Of a stretch of 60,003 bases of DNA, positions 33,768 to 44,501 are shown piece by piece. Location of the stretch: NCBI GenBank assembly GCA_004802725.1, contig SGPM01000162.1:1-60003 (forward strand), written 5' to 3'. Within the stretch, counting starts at the first letter, position 1, and each line of letters starts with the position of its first letter. Position numbers and translations under genes: made by a program. Under the pieces are notes generated by a model. It saw nothing but the letters and a program-made list of their open reading frames with translations. It was not told the DNA's origin and ran no database searches. This stretch comes from Antrodiella citrinella (lineage: Eukaryota > Basidiomycota > Agaricomycetes > Polyporales > Steccherinaceae).

Positions 33768-35161
33768 ATGACGCGTTTCGCTTCTATTGCTGTCTTCGCT
33801 GCGTTGGCGACTTCTGCCTTCGCGCACACCATCATGCAGGTGAGCACCATTGTGGACAACGACACGCTGATATGGGCTAAATATCGCGTTCTTCACAGGA
33901 ACTGTACTTCAACGGGGTAGACCAAGGCCATATCACTGGTATTCGCGTCCCTGATTACGACGGTGTAAGTGTTTTAAAACCTTTATGGTTGATTCTTGGC
34001 GTGCTTATTTGTATGCAGCCTATCACCGATGTCACCTCCAACGATCTCATCTGCAATGGTGGTATCAATCCCTACCATCAGCCTATTTCCATGGCAATTC
34101 TGCCAGTAGCGGCTGGTGCCCAGGTCACTACTGAGTGGCATCACAGTACGTACTGGAACATTGAAAACACATGTGATGTCCGTCTTAGCCTCGATTTCAG
34201 CCCTCGCCGGTGCAGACCCCACAGACCCTGCAGACCCAATTGACCCAAGTCACAAAGGCGTGTGCCTTCTTTCGCATGACCCGACTTCAACCGTCTGACG
34301 AAAATCTATAGGACCTGTTCTTGCTTACTTGGCACAGATCCCAAACGCAACTCAAACCGATATGACTGGGCTTAAATGGTTCAAGGTAGGTGTTCGGGGC
34401 ATTTCGCACATTCTCGTATATTCACGACTGGGCAGATCTACGAAGATGGTCTGGATAGCAGTGGCAACTGGGGTGTCGACAGACTGATCGCGAACAAGGG
34501 CAAAGTGACATTCACTTTGCCATCTTGCATTGCTTCTGGGCAGTATCTTCTCCGCGCCGAAATCATTGCCCTGCATGCCGCAAGCTCATACCCCGGTGCT
34601 CAATTCTACGTAAGTCAACTCTCACTTACAAAGACATGCATGTTGGATCTGAACCACTCACTTTCCAGATGGAGTGCGGTCAATTGTCAGTGACCGGCGG
34701 TGGAAGCACCACTCCTGCGACAGTTAGCTTCCCCGGAGCGTACAGTGGAACTGATCCCGGCATCAAGATCAACATCTACGAGCCGTTGTCAAGCTACACC
34801 ATCCCTGGACCTCCCGTCTTCTCATGCGATGGCCCTCAGCCCCCTCCCACGTCCGCCCCGGCTGCACCGACTTCTGCTCCGATACCTCCAGCGACCAGCC
34901 CGCCTGCCCCGCCTGCGACTAGCACCCCTACAGGACCTGTTGCATCCAAGTACGGCCAATGCGGTGGCCAAGGGTAAGTGCTTACATTCAGTATTATCTC
35001 AATATCTTTATTGATGAAACTGCCAGTTGGACGGGTGCCACTGTCTGCGCAAGCGGTAGCACTTGCACAGTGTCGGGCCCATACGTACGTTCCCATGATT
35101 TTCCAAGCCAATACTGTTTCTGATGTATATCTTTGACTTACAGTACAGTCAATGCCTCTAA
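33768..35161 (+). CDS. AA9 lytic polysaccharide monooxygenase with CBM1
   Basis: This is a secreted copper enzyme that oxidatively cleaves cellulose or other beta-1,4-glucans. The ATG at 33768 opens a 19-residue signal peptide ([19 protein letters not shown]). Cleavage exposes His20 (HTIMQ), the first ligand of the copper histidine brace. The second His lies in VTTEWHHTLAG and the axial Tyr in YPGAQFYMECG. Other AA9 blocks are [23 protein letters not shown] and [21 protein letters not shown] Pro/Thr/Ser linker follows FSCDG, and the last exons encode a CBM1 ([20 protein letters not shown] ... YYSQCL). The stop is TAA 35159-35161. About nine short introns are present; the one at 34258-34311 has a GC donor. 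All catalytic residues are intact, so I expect an active cellulose-targeted enzyme. Confidence 0.95.
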
Positions 35162-35640
35162 TATCACCGTTGTGCGAAGATTTCCAGACATGTCTCACGA
35201 TTGCAAACGTTCCATGTAATGACCCTATCCCTTCTGTCTATGCAATTCACTATTTTCTCTGCCATGAAGTGCGGTACGAACGACCCTACGGGTGAAGAAT
35301 ATGTCATGATCTCCTGACAAATCTTATGACATACCGATTGCTTTACTTCGCTCCGTCTTCGGGATTCGTGCGCTTTTCTGTGCTAAGTGGGTCGTACACG
35401 CGACATACATCGCTCTTCGAGCTCATCGTCAGCTGGGGTACTGGACATACTTCCGACAAGCTTCCTTCACGGCACAGTCGGCATCCGACTTCTCTCCAGG
35501 GTACGAAGTTCTTTCGTGGTCGTCGTCCAGGTAATACGGACATACCGGTCGGCACAGAATATTGAACAGTAGACTGACGATGACATTGCTCATGATGTCC
35601 CTGCTTCCAACGTGGACAAGATTTTCCGTTCAAGACGTAC
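35162..35640. other. Intergenic region between the AA9 genes
   Basis: No gene was recognised. It holds the AA9-CBM1 3' flank and the Arg-AA9 promoter. Confidence 0.45.
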
Positions 35641-35647
35641 TATAAAA
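35641..35647 (+). promoter_or_regulatory. TATA box of the Arg-AA9 gene
   Basis: TATAAAA lies 57 bp upstream of the start codon at 35704, close to the spacing in the neighbouring AA9-CBM1 gene. Confidence 0.7.
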
Positions 35648-35703
35648 TAGGCCCTCGAGACTAGGTTGAAAGTTAACAAGGATCCACATCCCTGGACTCG
35701 ATC

Positions 35704-36904
35704 ATGAAGACGTTCACCTCTCTCGTTGCATTTGCCTCTTTGGCTAATTTCGTCGCGGCTCGCACAGTCTTCTCCGTGAGCATCCTTTTCCATTCATGTG
35801 TACGTACATGCGCCACTGCGATTAGACTGACGTGTTCGACAGGACTTCCTTGTGAACGGAGTCGATGAAGGCCACGGCGTTGCAGTCAGAGTACCCGCTT
35901 CCAATGCCGTTCGTATCCAACAACTAACCCATCTCCTGCGTTCATTGAGATCCGTGTCACCCTCTCCAGCCCATTACAGACATCACCTCGGACAATCTCA
36001 TCTGCAACACTGGTTTCGAACAACCCGTCTCCACCGTAGTAGCAACTGTACCCGCTGGTAGCACTGTCACCGCTGTCTTCCACCACACCTCTGCTGGATA
36101 CGTCGGTCCTGATCCCGCTGACCCGATCGACCCTACCGACAAGGGGCCTGTTCTGGCATACTTGTATGTTTCACCTACTTAAGTGGCTGCATGGATTTGA
36201 TCACTGAATCTTTCTGCGAATAGGGCTAAAGTTCCGAGTGCCACACAAAGCGATGTTACTGGTCTGAGCTGGTTCAAGGTCAGTGCAATTATGTTCATCG
36301 TCCTCATGACGTGTCCATTCAAATTGTGGACAGATCTGGCAAGACGGCTATGAAACCTCAACGCACCAATGGGGCTCGGACCATCTGTTCTTGAACGGCG
36401 GCAACGCCACATTCACGATCCCCAGCTGCTTGGCTGCCGGCCAATACCTTCTTCGCGTAGAAGACATATGTAAGTGCAATCTCTTGAACAGCAAATATAC
36501 ACCATCTGACTTCGCCTCGAATAGCCTTGGCTCAAGCAACGTCATACCCTGGCGCTGAGTTCTACGTGCGTCTTATATTTGTTCTAGTTCACCGCTGCCT
36601 CCAAGTTCTGACGAAGATGATCGTATGAATAAACAGATGAGTTGTGCACAGATCCAAATTACAGGTAGTGGAAGCTCTCAGCCTGCAGGTGTAGCCTTCC
36701 CTGGTGCTTACAAATGTTCGTTGCACATTTTGTCTTTATGGTATTGTTTCTAACTTCCGTGACTCTAGCCGCCGATCCTGGTATCGTGACGGACATCTAC
36801 GAAGTGACGACCTACACTCCCCCGGGTAAGTTGATCCACGATGTTTATGGCTTCAATGATACTGATGTGTGTGTTTGATAGGACCTGCCGTTTTCACATG
36901 CTGA
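35704..36904 (+). CDS. AA9-family protein with N-terminal Arg (Arg-AA9), no CBM1
   Basis: This is a secreted AA9-fold protein lacking the histidine brace. The ATG at 35704 opens [19 protein letters not shown], a 19-residue signal peptide matching the neighbour's length. The mature N-terminus is therefore Arg20 (RTVFS) instead of His. The second active-site region is kept ([12 protein letters not shown]), as are the axial-Tyr block (YPGAEFYMSCAQ) and the fold markers [45 protein letters not shown] and YTPPGPAVFTC. The last ends the protein (TGA 36902-36904), so there is no linker or CBM1. Introns are short and numerous. A few basidiomycete AA9 members with N-terminal Arg are known (Arg-AA9, for example LsAA9B of Lentinus similis); they do not behave as copper LPMOs. 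I infer a glycan-binding or accessory role. Confidence 0.93.
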
Positions 36905-37149
36905 GCAATGACTCTCGAAGTGGCAAAATGGTGGAAAAAGTAGATTGTAGTGGCTCGCAGTCCCTGTTCGTAGTAAAGAGCTGCCAAAAAGAATTGTTCG
37001 CGAAAACCCGGAGTGATCGAGCGCTGGATCCGACGTCACTGAGAGCGTGGCGCTAATTTGACCTGAACCCAGCACATGTACACCAGCGAGCTCATCCTGA
37101 ACCCTCATTACATGCGACCATCGTCCGACTAACGACACTCTGGTCAACG

Positions 37150-39489
37150 ATGTCGACATTCGTAGCCCATCTGGGACACGAACTCTGTCTCAAAGCCCTC
37201 GCGCCGCCCATCTCAGCCACGTCTCCGATACCCACGGATTCTCTGCAAGCTCAGGCTGCCCCTTCGCAAACGGTCGAAGCTCTCCGGAACTACTTCGCCC
37301 GTCTTTTACCACCCACCACCATCCTCGACGCGCAGAAATGCTTGAGTGAGCTAGAGGCACTCGACGATGACTTACAGGCGGATTTGTTCAGCGCAGCTTC
37401 TGAACAGGAAGACGGCGGACGACTGGACGAGGAGACTGTGGCGCTGCGGAGGGCGATTCTGGGCAAACTGGTTTTGGGGCTGTACGTGCAAGTCTTGAAT
37501 GTGTTCTTGGATGAGGCGAGCAGCGCAGACACGGAGGCTGAGTGGTGGGGGGACGTGTCGAGGTCGAGGTGGAACGTTGCACTGCACCTGCTACAAAGTA
37601 AGCACCTTTGTCCACCTGCGTAAGCCCTGACAACTGGGTGCGTATAGTCTCACATCGTGGAATATTGATGAATCATGTCTCTGTAGCTCTTCCACGCCGT
37701 CTTTTGGACGTCTGTCGGACGATAGTCGACACCGTTCGGAGTCACAACGTACCATTACAGCTCTCCGTGTTCTCCCCGTCGTCCTTGCGCCGACTCTTCC
37801 CGACGCGCAACGTCCTGCGGCCAAACACGCTCACCGTTGCGCTATTTCCCTACCTTCGTCATCAACCATATGGCGCGGCACTGTCTCATACCCACTTCGT
37901 TTCAACGAAACAGTCGCGCGTCAGCACTTTCAAGAAAGACGCGAAGGCGATTGCTGACACCGTGCTGTCGTCTATTTATGACCATACCGGGCATATGTGG
38001 GCGTGCGCCACGTATCCGTTCGACCTGGTCGAGGGTGAATGTTATTTCAAACGCCAGCAGCTCGAGAAAATCAGAGACCATCGCGCAGACACGCTCGGAC
38101 AACTGTCCGGCATGCGATACATGCTGTCCAGCACCTTGGAAGGCGACGTCGACGCTCCGAGACTCTCGGATTTGATTTCTCTGTTGCAAATGACGCTCAG
38201 CCGTGGCGACGCTGGTTCGACAACAACGATGGCGTTGCTGCGTACGTTCGCGTATACGACATTGCCTAGGCATATCTCTGGCCATGATGATCATATGGCT
38301 GCCCACGGTTTACGCCGCCCCTCGCGGTGGACTCTCATCTGGCCCAAGGTCGTGTTCCTACCACCCCTGGCCCTGTACGCCATCCGCAGTGCCTACGTCT
38401 CACGGGCGTCGTTAGCACATTTGGCACACGACACAGTGGACACTTTGAGGGACTTCTGGGAAGACTGGTTGCTCGCACCTTTGAAAGAAGTGGTTAAGAC
38501 TGTCCGCGCTGGCAGTGACGACGGCGTGATCATCACGCGCGAAAGCGTCAAAGCCGATCTCGACGTAAGTTCGTTCGCTAGTTGTGCAACTGTTGGGTTG
38601 GAAAGCTGAGCTGTTCCTTGGGCTTCCCTGACAACTTCAGTCCCTGGAACGCATGACATTGGCTCTCGCACAGGACAAGCTTGGTTACGGACCTGACCAG
38701 ATGGCAGCGCTGTCCCGACAGATCCGATTAGGGGACCTCACACCAGTTATGCAGCTGTACGAGGACGACATCAAGAGCCCCCTGCGCTCCGCGGTAGGAG
38801 GAACCCTGCTTCGGACCCTGTTCGTGCAGGTACAGAAGGCTAAGGTGAGCAGCGTAGATCCTAGTATTTGCGGGATGAACCCAATTGCCTTCCGTTAGGT
38901 TGATATCGATCAAGCATTGTCCGGAATCGATAAGCTGCTCAAGTCGCAAGAGCTCACGTTTGCGTTCGTGGGTGTCGCGCCTGCCCTGGCTATTGTGTAC
39001 GCCGCAGGCGGAGCCGTGCACCGCCTCTGGTCTGGTACCACGGGGAGAGGCCGTTATGGAGGAAAACGTAGACGAGTTAGGGTCTGGCTAGCTATGAGGT
39101 ACGTTCTCGCCGCGCCACGATCGACTGTGAACCTAATATTTCCGTCCTATGCTTCTTTCGCGTGCTGTTCCGCATACAGGCGCATCGAGCGTTTGCTGAT
39201 TGCTCAGCCCCACATACACGACGCGCCTCGGAATACAGACACGCTTTCGCCGCTGACGTCTGGCTTACTGCTGCTTTCAGTGACGTATCTGCGTCAGTAT
39301 GCGGAGATGCACCTGCCTGCGCACTCGCGGCTGCGTGAAGGCTTCCTCGAAGACGTGACGGATTTGGAGAAACCGGATCTGGGGCGAGCTGAGAAGATGA
39401 GGGTCGTGGATCGGATGTGGAAAAGCTGGGGCGGGGTACTGGGATGGGGTGAGGCAGCGGTGCTGCAATCAGGCGGAGGGTCTATTTGA
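37150..39489 (+). CDS. NCA2: Nca2-like mitochondrial membrane protein
   Basis: Nca2 is a mitochondrial outer-membrane protein implicated in expression of the mitochondrial ATP6/ATP8 transcripts. The ATG at 37150 opens MSTFVAHLGHELCLKALAPP. Exon one ends WNVALHLLQ, and the intron joins TLPRRLLDVCRTIVDTVRSH. The middle has NTLTVALFPYLRHQPYG and a block with LEKIRDHRADTLGQLSGMRY. The conserved Nca2 C-terminal domain follows: hydrophobic VFLPPLALYAIRSAY, FWEDWLLAPLKEV, then SLERMTLALAQDKLGYG. After introns comes VDIDQALSGIDKLLKSQELT, the signature next to a membrane segment (FAFVGVAPALAIVYAAGG). It ends LGWGEAAVLQSGGGSI. The two membrane segments and the order match fungal Nca2. The role in ATP synthase expression is from the family. 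Confidence 0.88.
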
Positions 39490-40057
39490 GTGGTGGATAG
39501 TTGGCGGTCTTTGAGGCGGAGGCGGTCCTTATTAAGTAGGCTGTCTCGTGAGTCACTCTGCGCGTTCTCCGTACGATGAGCTGATGGGCGAATATATCTG
39601 TCGGCGCAGACACTGGCATGAGAGCGTGACGACCAAAGCTGTACAAACAGAGGCTGTGGCTCGGCTTCTGTTCTCGACTGGGCGCCTGTTGGTTTGCTTC
39701 CACGCCCCGTGCCCTACTCCCTCCGACACAAAAACAGCAGCCACTGCCTCTTCAACTTCTCCCCGTAACTCTTCACTGACACACACACCGATCCCGATTA
39801 CCGATCCCCGCCATCGTCCACCGCCCGAGTCAATCAGCCTGAGTATCACGTCGCAGTGACACCATCACCATCGTCTAGGCGTTCGTTGCACAGACACACG
39901 TCTCAACTTTTCCTCTCGTGCGCCTCTGTGGTCCGTACCGGTCCACAAATCCCACAATATAAGGCTGCTTTCCCCAAAGCTCAAACTCTTGTTCGTATTT
40001 CGCCCCCTGACCCACCCTCACTCGCCACACTTTCCTTCATCGGAACCGCAGTCGATC
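39490..40057. other. Intergenic/promoter region of the SH3 gene
   Basis: No gene was recognised. A TATAAGG-like sequence near 39957 lies about 100 bp upstream of the SH3-protein start codon. The rest is C/A-rich leader. Confidence 0.4.
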
Positions 40058-41426
40058 ATGCCAGACCGCCTATCATTGGACGTCACTTCCGCCTTACCAT
40101 CCACACCATCACCACAAGATCAGCCCATAGTGCTGCTACCACCAACATCGACGTCGTTGTCGCGCCCTGTGCCACTCCCACTCCCGTCGACGTCCACATC
40201 GTATCTACCAGACCTACTCGCTTGCACGACAACAGACATCGAGATGACCGAGTTCGATAGCTCATCGCCATCGTCATCGCCGTCCTCTGACATCTCCGAA
40301 ATATCAACCGATTCTTCGGCGTCAACAGAAGACGCGGACGCGGACATGGCCGTCCTGTGTCCCGGACCTCCCACGATGACGATTGAAGACGCCGCCGCAG
40401 ATGCGGCGTTGAACATCCAATACGTGATGGACAAGTTCCCGACGAGCGTGTCCTACGTCGCCGAGCCGTTCAAGAAGGAGCCCTTGGAAGTGGAGGGTGG
40501 AGATCGGGTGGAGCTGTTGGAGGAGCTGCCAAATTTCGTGATGAGGGTCAAGCTTATGAAGAATGGTGTAGTTGGATTGCTGCCGGCATGGAACATGGAG
40601 GATCCGTTTGAAAGGCTTGCGAGATTGAACATGGAGTTTAACGAGGCTGTGAGTGTTTTTCTCATGCACGTCCATTCCAGTCATTGTATGCTTGGAGGCC
40701 AGATAACTGACACTTAAGGTTCATAAGGTCACATGCCCTGCCGAGGTGAAAGCCAAGAGTGGCGAGCCTCGGACGACGAGCTGTACCCTGGCACACGTCC
40801 ACTCGCGGTGTCAAACACAGAACGCACAGACACGCAGGGAGTTCGTGCGCGAAATGCGCAAGCTTCAGCAACAAAGCCCGTCCAGCAGTTCTGAGTACAG
40901 CAGTTCTGAGTACAGCCTGCCGCCAACGCCGGTCGTTGAGCCGCTCGCTGCGCCGTTTAAGCGGCCCAAGACCATCACGAACCCGTACTCGCGTGTCGTC
41001 AAGGTCAAGGCTCAGCCGAAAATGGTCAAGTTCACCGGCACGCAGCGCAAGGTCGTGTTCCGGTATTACTTACCCGCGCACCTGAACAAGAAGGAGAAGA
41101 AGGAGCGGACACGGTGGGACAGCGATAGCGACTCGGAGTCGGAGTTGGCTTCGCCTGCGCCTGCGGTAGACGATGATGAACAAGCTCCGTGGTGGTGGGA
41201 TGGCTGGGAGGAGGACCCGCATTCTGCCGAAGCTGTGGCTGAGCGTGGAGACACGCCGATGCCTATCATGCCCCAGTCAGTCGTCACAACAACCACTGCA
41301 ACGAGCCCACCAGATTCGAAGTCTGATACCCCTTCGGGACAGGACGATGAATCTCGTCGTGGGCGACATCATCGGTTTCGAGGCAAAATCCGAATCAACC
41401 AGGCGTTCAAGGTCATCTTTCAATGA
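40058..41426 (+). CDS. SH3-domain protein, Bud14/Tea4-like
   Basis: The ATG at 40058 begins a low-complexity Ser/Thr/Pro region and an acidic stretch (SSPSSDISEISTDSS). An SH3-like domain follows at about residues 125-190 (YVMDKFPTSVSYVAEPFKKE with LEVEGGDRVELLEELPNF), ending GLLPAWNMEDPFERLARLNM. The sequence EDPFERLARLN...N resembles the end of the SH3 region of Bud14/Tea4 polarity proteins (formins and type 1 phosphatase regulation); that link is my inference. An intron (about 40649-40729) joins FNEA to VTCPAEVKAK. The rest is disordered and charged (DSDSDSESE, EQAPWWWDGWEED). The frame ends at TGA 41424-41426 with a basic tail. A different frame continues past this stop to 41688 and looks protein-like, so the 3' end may be mis-read here. 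Confidence 0.75.
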
Positions 41427-42096
41427 TGACCTTGACGTGTCGATTCCTATTTCTACATCCACTGCATCTTCTGAGGAACCTTCTTCTTCTGGTGTAGTGA
41501 AGCAGCCTTCGCCATCCGACTTGGCTTTGCAGTTTCGTTTCGCACAATGTCTTCGTAGCATGTATTCCCCTTTATTCTGGACGTATACCCGACCATGGCA
41601 GTCCCCGCTCGTTATTATCCCTGTATCGGTATCCGCACTCGTTATCTTGGTCATTCGTTTCAAAGCTCGGACATCTCCGTTGGAATGAACTGTGTGTGTA
41701 GCTTTTGCCTTTGCTCTTTCCTTCTGGTTTGACACATAGAGTTTGCGGATTCGTTTGACGGTTTTGGTCGCGCTACCCCCTCCCTACGCATATGGCCTTT
41801 CTTTTCCTTCTCGTGTAGCTTTCCGTTGTAAGTAGGTACGATGACTCGTCAACTACAACACAGTCTTTGCAATATCGATGCGACGAGCTCGCTGACTCCT
41901 CCCCGGCGGGTGGATGACGCGATGCTCATGAGTAGTGCGTGACTGACCTGACGTAGGGTGTCCTCTCCTCTCCTGCATCCAATGAACGCCTTACCGACAA
42001 TGCCCGACCCTGATGTTTCAACCTCCTTATCTGCACCACTCCTCAGTACTGTCCTCGTATCTCTCTCATTGTACGTTCTAGATCTAGACAAAAAGT
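41427..42096 (+). other. Possible alternative C-terminal coding extension, then intergenic
   Basis: From about 41370 to 41688 a +1-shifted frame reads FEAKSESTRRSRSSFNDDLD and a Ser/Thr-rich run. It ends in a hydrophobic stretch (PLVIIPVSVSALVILVIRF) followed by KARTSPLE and a stop at 41686-41688. This could be the true, membrane-anchored end of the SH3 protein reached by splicing or frameshift, or chance. Beyond 41700 I see only the phosphate-carrier promoter. Confidence 0.4.
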
Positions 42097-43694
42097 ATGG
42101 CGACGACGACGACACCACCACCAACGACGGAGAAAGGGACGGGAATGGACGGTCAGAAGGAGAAGGGGTTGAGGCCGGGGAACCACCCGTTTGTGGTGCC
42201 CCAGTTCACGGGGAAAGATTACGCGTCGTTCTGCCTCGCAGGTACGCCTTCGCACTGGTTGTCGGTTCCCCCGAGTCGAAGAACTGAACGACTCGTGTTG
42301 CTACCATCCATGCACAGGTGCCCTATGCGCCACGTGAGTCTTCTCCCTGCTTCGAATTCCTCATCTGTCGTCGTCGTTGTTTCATAGAACGAAAACGCTG
42401 ATTCGATTCGACCGTTACTGGTGCTGTTGTTCGTAGAATAACACACGGCAGCATGACGCCCATCGACGTCATCAAGACAAGGATACAAGTCGACCCCGCG
42501 TTGGCCCATCACTCGTTATTATCCGGCGGACGTGTCATCGTCGCGAACGAAGGTGCCAGGGCCCTGTTGACAGGGTTCGGACCCACCGCCGTAGGGTATC
42601 TCGTCCAAGTACGTCCCGCGTCCAACCCAAGCTTCTTCTTGTCTAGCAGCATGCGTAGTGGGATCTTGGAAGCAGTTTGAATTTGGGACTCTGTGACTGA
42701 CGGATTGGTGATATCGACAGGGAGGCGCGAAGTTCACAGGGTACGAGTTCTGGAAGAAACAGCTCGTCCAGATCGCAGGGGACCAAGATACCGCTGTCGC
42801 TTACCGCACAGCTATCTACCTAGGATCCGCCTCCATAGCAGAGTAAGTCTTCCCTACTTCCCTCCTAGCGCCCCTTGGGATCCCAGGAGGTAGTGACATT
42901 GGACTGACGTTGCTTTGATGGATGAAGGTTCTTTGCGGATATCATGCTTACACCGCTAGAAGCGACCCGGATCAGATTAGTCTCTGAACGCGGGTATGCG
43001 ACGGGTCTCGTATCTGGGTTCGCGAGGATGAGTAGGGAGGAAGGACTGAGAGGGTTGTATGCGGGATTCATACCTATCCTCTGCAAGTGCGTGTTGTCCC
43101 CTCCCCCTTCTTCACCTGACCCCCCTCTGATATGACTGGCTGTAAAGACAGATCCCGTACGCCATCGGTCAGTTCACTATGAACGAGCTGTGCCATGAGC
43201 TCGTGAACCGCTCCATGACGGACGAGAAACGCAAGTCGCTGTCTCCGACTGTGAACGTAGGCATCACGTTGTCGTGTGGTGTCGTCGCTGGTTTCACCGC
43301 TGCTATCCTCAGTCACGTCAGTTCTCCGCACAACCAAGCCCGGTCCTTTCATCCTTCGTGCTGATATGTGTCGTCGTCCTGCAGCCCGCTGATACGCTCC
43401 TCTCGCAAATCAACACAGGCCACGGCCCGACAGGGTCGATGCCCCACCGGCTGAAGGTCCTCGCACAGCAAGCCGGGTTTAGAGGCTTGTTCGCGGGGTT
43501 GGGGCCCAGGATGATCATGACAGCTGGACTGGTCTCCGGGCAGTTCACCGTCTACCAGGGCATCAAGGATGGTACGTCCCTCCTTCTCCACTTGGAGTGA
43601 GTTTGTTGCGTGAAGTGGCTAACGTCGGATGTTGTGTGTAGCGTTGGGTGCGCCACCTGGGTTGGAGATCCACAAAGAAACGAGTTTGGTGTGA
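42097..43694 (+). CDS. MIR1: Mitochondrial phosphate carrier (Mir1-like)
   Basis: This is an SLC25 carrier that imports phosphate with protons into the mitochondrial matrix for ATP synthesis. The ATG at 42097 opens [20 protein letters not shown]. It has three SLC25 repeats. The first is [20 protein letters not shown] with [11 protein letters not shown], reached by splicing a 16-nt micro-exon between two introns. The second is [20 protein letters not shown] with [14 protein letters not shown]. The third is [20 protein letters not shown] with [25 protein letters not shown] is a phosphate-carrier marker. The protein ends [10 protein letters not shown], with TGA at 43692-43694. All Px[DE] signature prolines are present. 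Mir1 rather than Pic2 is likely but not certain. Confidence 0.93.
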
Positions 43695-44501
43695 TGCGGT
43701 GGTGTGATGATGTAGACTAGAGATATGTTGTGTTTGTATGTCGTAATGTATGCATGGTATGTTTCCCGACAGATGGATTGCGGAAGCGAGGAAGAGCCAG
43801 CGTGGTGGCGGTTGGTCGCTGTGACTTTGACCGTAGCGGTCGGAAGCGAGTAGCGAGGATAGCCGGGCGACGGTGCCGGTGAATAAGGATCCTTTGTGGG
43901 CGCCACCGTCGCACGCTTTCATGCTCACGTTCAACGTTAACGTTCATCCACACTCTGTCCTCTTCGGCAACTTCTTTGCTCTCAACGTAAGGGCCTCATG
44001 GTGTCAAGATTCTGTGGTCATTGAGCCCGAGACAATTCAGATGCTCAACGCGTCTTGTGATTTTAGCTCGAGCCTCGGACTGCTAAGCGGAGCCGACGAG
44101 AAGTCAAGACATACAGAAGCCTATCTGGACCGCGAACATTCACATACCAGTCAGCTACACGCCGTTATGAATCCTGAACCTGGACCATTGGGCACGTCGG
44201 CGGAGAGGTGGTCGATGCGTTGCCACACGCCTTCTAAAACGAGTCCTAGCCATGCTGACGGTCAGCTCTCAAACACCAAACCCAGTGGTGCTGGCTGACG
44301 GGGGTGATCTGCGTTCCTGCCGCCTCTCATCGTAGCACATGTTCTTTCCCATTCCGAGCATTGAATGCTTAGAGCCAGAAGGCAGAAGCACCGCTGCGCG
44401 TTGCTATTAAACTCCAAGCCATCCTCATCGTCGCGGTCCCACTAACTAACTTGAATTCTCTTCCACACTCTTTCTCTACTCCCCACCTAACGCTATTTTA
44501 A
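43695..44501. other. Intergenic region
   Basis: This 807-bp stretch precedes the first MFS gene. One open plus-strand frame (about 43873-44298) has no ATG start or recognisable domain and is not called. Confidence 0.4.

Noticed and set aside
35326..35633. Overlapping plus- and minus-strand frames between the AA9 genes
   Set aside because: They are short, unconserved and in the promoter of the Arg-AA9 gene.
43873..44298. 141-codon frame between the phosphate carrier and MFS 1
   Set aside because: There is no ATG start in context and no conserved motif; it lies in an 800-bp intergenic region.
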